Origin: Chryseobacterium salipaludis
GTDB lineage: Bacteria > Bacteroidota > Bacteroidia > Flavobacteriales > Weeksellaceae
Length of the DNA: 64,000 nucleotides
Direction: 5' to 3'
Assembly: GCF_022968825.1 (NCBI RefSeq)
Contig: NZ_JALHKS010000003.1
Coordinates: 186,001 to 250,000, forward strand
In this document: piece after piece, positions 60,843 to 64,000 of the stretch
Position numbering within the stretch: the stretch's first letter is position 1
Layout of the letters: each line of letters opens with the position of its first letter
Made by a program: the position numbers and the translations under genes
Notes under the pieces: generated by a model
Told to the model about the DNA's origin: nothing
What the model saw: only the letters and a program-made list of their open reading frames with translations
Databases searched by the model: none

Positions 60843-63269
60843 ATGAAACACTTTTCTTTCTTTCTTTTACTTTTTACAGTAAATGTCCTGACGGCCCAGT
60901 ATAAAATAATTGTTACGTCGGAACCTGAAAATAAACCGCTGGCCGGCGCTCAGATCTTATGTGGTAAAAAACTACTGTCTGTCACCAATGCGACTGGCGA
61001 GGCCTATTTGCGAACAAAATGCCGCGAAGTTGAAATCATTAAAAAAGGTTTTTATGATGACAAAAGCCTGGTTGATAAACTGATGGAAGTGCGTATGGTT
61101 CCAAAGGATTCCAAATTACAGTCCATTGAAGGGGTAGTAATTGCTGATGTAAGCGATCAGCTGGCGCTGGAAATTTTAAAGAAAGTAAATGAAAACTTTG
61201 AAGACAATTCACCTAAGAGTTTACAGTCTTACGAATTTAAATCCTACGAAAAGATCGATTTCGATTTAGATGAAGACAGCATTAAAGCATACAATCAATA
61301 CATCAGCCGACGCCTGGATTCGCTAAAGCTTTTGCCACCCGCAGCAGATCTGAGCGATAAAAAGAAAAAGGATTCGCTTGAAAGCGTGCGGGTTATGAAA
61401 CTGATGGGCCAAAGCAAACTCTTCCTCTGGGAACGCGCGACGGAATATTTGTATTCCCAGAAATACGGCGAGAAAATTAATGTGCTCGACAACCGGATCA
61501 GCGGCCTGCAAGAGCCGATCTATGAAATGCTGGCGCTGCGATCCAACCGCAATAAAATCCCGCGCGAAATCCTGGCGGAAAACCGCGCGCTGTACCGATA
61601 CTTCGTAACCGATACCTTGGAGATCGAGGGACGCAGTAATTTTGTTATCCGTTTTCGGCCGGTTGATAAAAAGTCTGCACCCAAGCGCCGGAAATTTACC
61701 GGCTATCTTTATATAGATACCAAAACCTACGCAGTAAAGAAAATCGAACATCACAGCAAAGTGAAGAGTGAAGGCTCACTCACAAGCATCTGGACACCCA
61801 TAGACGGCAAGTGGTTTTTACATAAAGAAAACTTCAAAGTTAAAATGGGTTCCACTGCCTTTCCAAAACCCGGCGCTGATTCTGCCAAAGTGAAAAAAGA
61901 CCGTTTCGGCATGTATGTAAGCCTGCAGGCTGATTATTTTAATTTTAAAACAAACATTCCCCAAAGCAAAAAAGATTTCTCCGGTTATACCATGTCCGTA
62001 GAAAATGCTGACGGCACGCTACTGAATCAATATCGAACAGATTCCCTTTCCGCTCGCGAACAAAACACCTATGTGCAGATTGACAGTGTCGGCCAGAAAT
62101 ACAAACTCGATCAGAAAGCCGGAATCATCTCTAAACTGCTGAAAGGAAAAGTACGTTTCGGCAAAGTTGATTTTGATGTGCTGCAGTTAGTGAAATACAA
62201 TAAATATGAAGGGCTTCGGCTCGGCGCCGGCGTTAAAACCAATGAAAAGTTCAGCAGATATATTTCGCCGGATGCCTATGTAGGTTATGGTTTTCACGAC
62301 CACCGCTGGAAAGGCGGTGCGGGTATAGATGTGCGAACCACGCTCCGAAGGAATGCTTTTTTCCGCGCAGAATATTACAATGATGTGGATGCGGCCGGCC
62401 GCTTCAATGAAGATCTGTGGAATGTGAAAATGCGCATTATGAACTCTGGCGTTGATTTGAATAACAGGATGTTTTACCGCTTTTCCGGCTTTAAATTTTC
62501 TTACGAAGATGACCTGACGAGTACCTTCACGGCCAAAGCAGCGATGTCAGCCAACAAGGAGTACGCCGAATTTCCCTATAACTTCCGGGAGCGCGGTAAT
62601 GATTTTCACAACACTGCTTTTCAGCTGACTTTAAAGTACGCGCCGTTTTCAAAAAACATGATGACGCCGGCGGGCAAACTTACCTACGAACAGAACTATC
62701 CGGAGTTTTATTTTAATTATGAACAGGCTTTTTCTGCTTTAAAGGGAAATTTTTCCTACAGCAAATTTGATGTACTGGCGCAGCATCAGTTTAAAACAAA
62801 AGCAGGGCAAACGGGCGCAAGACTGTACGCCGGCATTGTTTCGGGTGACGCACCGATCTGGCATCAGTTCGCAATGAACGGCTTGAGTAACGGCAAAGGA
62901 AATATCAGTTTCAACCTGACTTCATTCCTTGGTTTCGCGACCATGGAAGGAGGGAAATATTTCAATGACCGTTTTGCCGGCTATTACCTGACGCACCGTC
63001 TGCCTGTATATTTCCGTACCTTTGGCCGCAAGACTTCTAGCTTTGATCTGCTGTATAAAGGAATCATCGGCGACATGTCGCATCCGGAATACCATGATCT
63101 CAACTTTGAAAAACTGAATAAATTATATCAGGAAGCGGGTCTGGAAGTTAACAGTATTTTTGGAATACCGTTTAATCTGGGCTTTTTCTACCGTGTGGGA
63201 CCATACGCCACAGCTAACTTCAGTTCAAATTTTGCGGTCCAGCTTAAGCTTAATATTTTAGGATTTTAA
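60843..63269 (+). CDS. DUF5686-family outer-membrane protein with carboxypeptidase-regulatory-like domain
   Basis: An 808-residue protein. A signal peptide (about 1-18, ending VLTAQ) leads to a carboxypeptidase-regulatory-like domain with LAGAQILCGKKLLSVTNATGEAYL (about 34-57). A DUF5686 domain follows, with helical and beta regions such as QSYEFKSYEKIDFDLDED. The C-terminal part is rich in aromatic beta strands and ends in the hydrophobic LNILGF, as expected of an outer-membrane barrel. It is likely anchored in the outer membrane, and its role is unknown. It is a single-gene unit before a small adjacent ORF. Confidence 0.85.
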   Translation: MKHFSFFLLLFTVNVLTAQYKIIVTSEPENKPLAGAQILCGKKLLSVTNATGEAYLRTKCREVEIIKKGFYDDKSLVDKLMEVRMVPKDSKLQSIEGVVIADVSDQLALEILKKVNENFEDNSPKSLQSYEFKSYEKIDFDLDEDSIKAYNQYISRRLDSLKLLPPAADLSDKKKKDSLESVRVMKLMGQSKLFLWERATEYLYSQKYGEKINVLDNRISGLQEPIYEMLALRSNRNKIPREILAENRALYRYFVTDTLEIEGRSNFVIRFRPVDKKSAPKRRKFTGYLYIDTKTYAVKKIEHHSKVKSEGSLTSIWTPIDGKWFLHKENFKVKMGSTAFPKPGADSAKVKKDRFGMYVSLQADYFNFKTNIPQSKKDFSGYTMSVENADGTLLNQYRTDSLSAREQNTYVQIDSVGQKYKLDQKAGIISKLLKGKVRFGKVDFDVLQLVKYNKYEGLRLGAGVKTNEKFSRYISPDAYVGYGFHDHRWKGGAGIDVRTTLRRNAFFRAEYYNDVDAAGRFNEDLWNVKMRIMNSGVDLNNRMFYRFSGFKFSYEDDLTSTFTAKAAMSANKEYAEFPYNFRERGNDFHNTAFQLTLKYAPFSKNMMTPAGKLTYEQNYPEFYFNYEQAFSALKGNFSYSKFDVLAQHQFKTKAGQTGARLYAGIVSGDAPIWHQFAMNGLSNGKGNISFNLTSFLGFATMEGGKYFNDRFAGYYLTHRLPVYFRTFGRKTSSFDLLYKGIIGDMSHPEYHDLNFEKLNKLYQEAGLEVNSIFGIPFNLGFFYRVGPYATANFSSNFAVQLKLNILGF

Positions 63270-63506
63270 ATGAAACCAATTCAGATTCAGGCACGTTCGT
63301 TTTTTGAAATGCTTAAAGAGAGAGATACTTCCATGTGGGAAATTTTCGCGCAACTGATTGACGGACAGCGGCGAGAACTTCTATTCTTAGACGATGAAGA
63401 CAAAATACTCTTTGCTTACGAACTGCCGGGAACGCTCGAAGAACTCAACCGCGACCGCGAAGTTTTCGCGAAAGAATATGCCGAGAAACTATCTGCTTTG
63501 AACTAG
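63270..63506 (+). CDS. Small hypothetical protein, 78 residues
   Basis: A 78-residue acidic protein I do not recognise. The ATG follows the DUF5686 stop without a gap and in the same frame, so translation is coupled. The sequence has no signal peptide, membrane helix or known motif. Its last 18 bp overlap the 3' end of the converging folP gene. Conserved gene order next to folP is likely in flavobacteria but not checked. Confidence 0.65.
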   Translation: MKPIQIQARSFFEMLKERDTSMWEIFAQLIDGQRRELLFLDDEDKILFAYELPGTLEELNRDREVFAKEYAEKLSALN

Positions 63507-64000
63507 GAAATCCTGAATGGTGGTCCGCGCCTGGGCCACGTCGTGTACCCGCAAAATTTTTGCACCGTTTTTCAGCAACGTGCGGTGCAGCTTTTGTGTT
63601 TCGGTATTGATTTCGGTGGTTTTTTTCCCTAAGGGTTTATAAATAAAAGATTTCCTGGAAATACCGGCAAGCACAGGATATCTTCCAAAACTCAGATAAT
63701 TCAGTTCATTAATCAGCTGATGCTGCTGCTCCACCGTTTTCCCAAATCCGAATCCGGGATCCAGTATAATGTCTTTCACACCGGCGTTCCGCAATTTTTG
63801 TATGCGCTCCGAGAAATAGAAGTTTAGGTCCAGCAGCAGATCATCGAAGGTTTTAACCTCATGCATTTTTTCATAATTCGCGTTGTTGTGCATCAGGATA
63901 TACGGCAGCCCGGTGCGTCCTGCTGCAGGTATCATCTCCTTATCGTAAAAGCCACCCGAAATGTCATTAATGATATCAATTCCCTGATCAAACCCGAATA
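63489..64000 (-). CDS. folP: Dihydropteroate synthase, N-terminus cut by window edge
   Basis: The last 170 residues of dihydropteroate synthase are present; the 5' end lies beyond base 64000. The enzyme joins p-aminobenzoate and dihydropterin diphosphate in folate synthesis. Visible motifs are GIDIINDISGG, PYILMHNN (the TxMH-like part), DIILDPGFGFGKT and the C-terminal HDVAQARTTI, which includes the conserved His-Asp/Arg pair. The ATG at 63935 is internal, not the start, because the coding frame continues upstream with family sequence. The gene ends in an 18-bp tail-to-tail overlap with the small protein gene. Confidence 0.94.
   Translation of the reverse strand, partial: FGFDQGIDIINDISGGFYDKEMIPAAGRTGLPYILMHNNANYEKMHEVKTFDDLLLDLNFYFSERIQKLRNAGVKDIILDPGFGFGKTVEQQHQLINELNYLSFGRYPVLAGISRKSFIYKPLGKKTTEINTETQKLHRTLLKNGAKILRVHDVAQARTTIQDFLVQSR

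Overview
The window looks like a chromosomal segment from a flavobacterium of the Bacteroidota, most like the Chryseobacterium/Kaistella group (Weeksellaceae). This is inferred from content, not from a database search. The evidence is: promoters of the TAnnTTTG (-7) type, often with no recognisable Shine-Dalgarno sequence; a DnaJ with only two CxxCxGxG motifs; a monomeric NADP isocitrate dehydrogenase; a mevalonate-pathway kinase; an eukaryote-type ProRS; OmpP1/FadL and DUF5686 outer-membrane proteins; and dipeptidyl peptidase IV beside POT peptide transporters. No rRNA, tRNA, CRISPR array, prophage or insertion sequence was seen.

Layout. 1-6.8 kb: prmA (partial), a glycosyltransferase, an RlmL-like rRNA methylase, another methyltransferase, a ZIP metal transporter, an OmpP1 porin and a Tyr/Gly-rich lipoprotein. 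6.9-14 kb: proS, a DUF937-OmpA protein, grpE-dnaJ and monomeric icd. 14-31.7 kb is almost entirely on the minus strand: an RluB-type pseudouridine synthase, a UbiA prenyltransferase, mevalonate kinase, two MFS carriers, a thiolase, a bifunctional nuclease, etfBA, an SDR, an M20 peptidase, a THUMP-like methylase, the methylmalonyl-CoA mutase small subunit, a DivIC/FtsB-like protein, udk, a SanA-like protein and a ferredoxin-reductase-like enzyme. 31.7-34.2 kb: a TlpA-like lipoprotein and an iron/heme-type ABC permease plus ATPase. 34.3-41.4 kb: a MarR-led fatty-acid beta-oxidation operon (MarR, HADH/ECH fusion, thiolase, acyl-CoA dehydrogenase) whose two gaps each hold a four-helix-bundle gene between inverted repeats. 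41.4-50.4 kb: small exported and thiol-redox proteins, a thioesterase behind a cobalamin riboswitch, a pentapeptide-repeat protein, an M14 peptidase, TerC, and an XRE regulator with a pseudo-AAA protein. 50.5-58.6 kb: a peptide-use cluster (DPP IV, three tandem POT transporters, a thioredoxin). 58.6-64 kb: recG, a DUF5686 protein, a small ORF and folP (partial).

How the genes may work together. A 19-bp sequence containing a 12-bp perfect palindrome occurs upstream of both marR and etfB. The regulator may therefore coordinate the beta-oxidation enzymes with the flavoprotein that accepts their electrons, although etfBA lies about 10 kb away. The two four-helix-bundle inserts resemble, in layout, the intervening sequences of bacterial 23S rRNA, but they sit inside a protein-coding operon. 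The cobalamin riboswitch stands as its own transcription unit in front of an acyl-CoA thioesterase, which is an unexpected target. These three observations, together with the degenerate AAA protein and the operator-like array in front of its XRE neighbour, are the most novel parts of the window.
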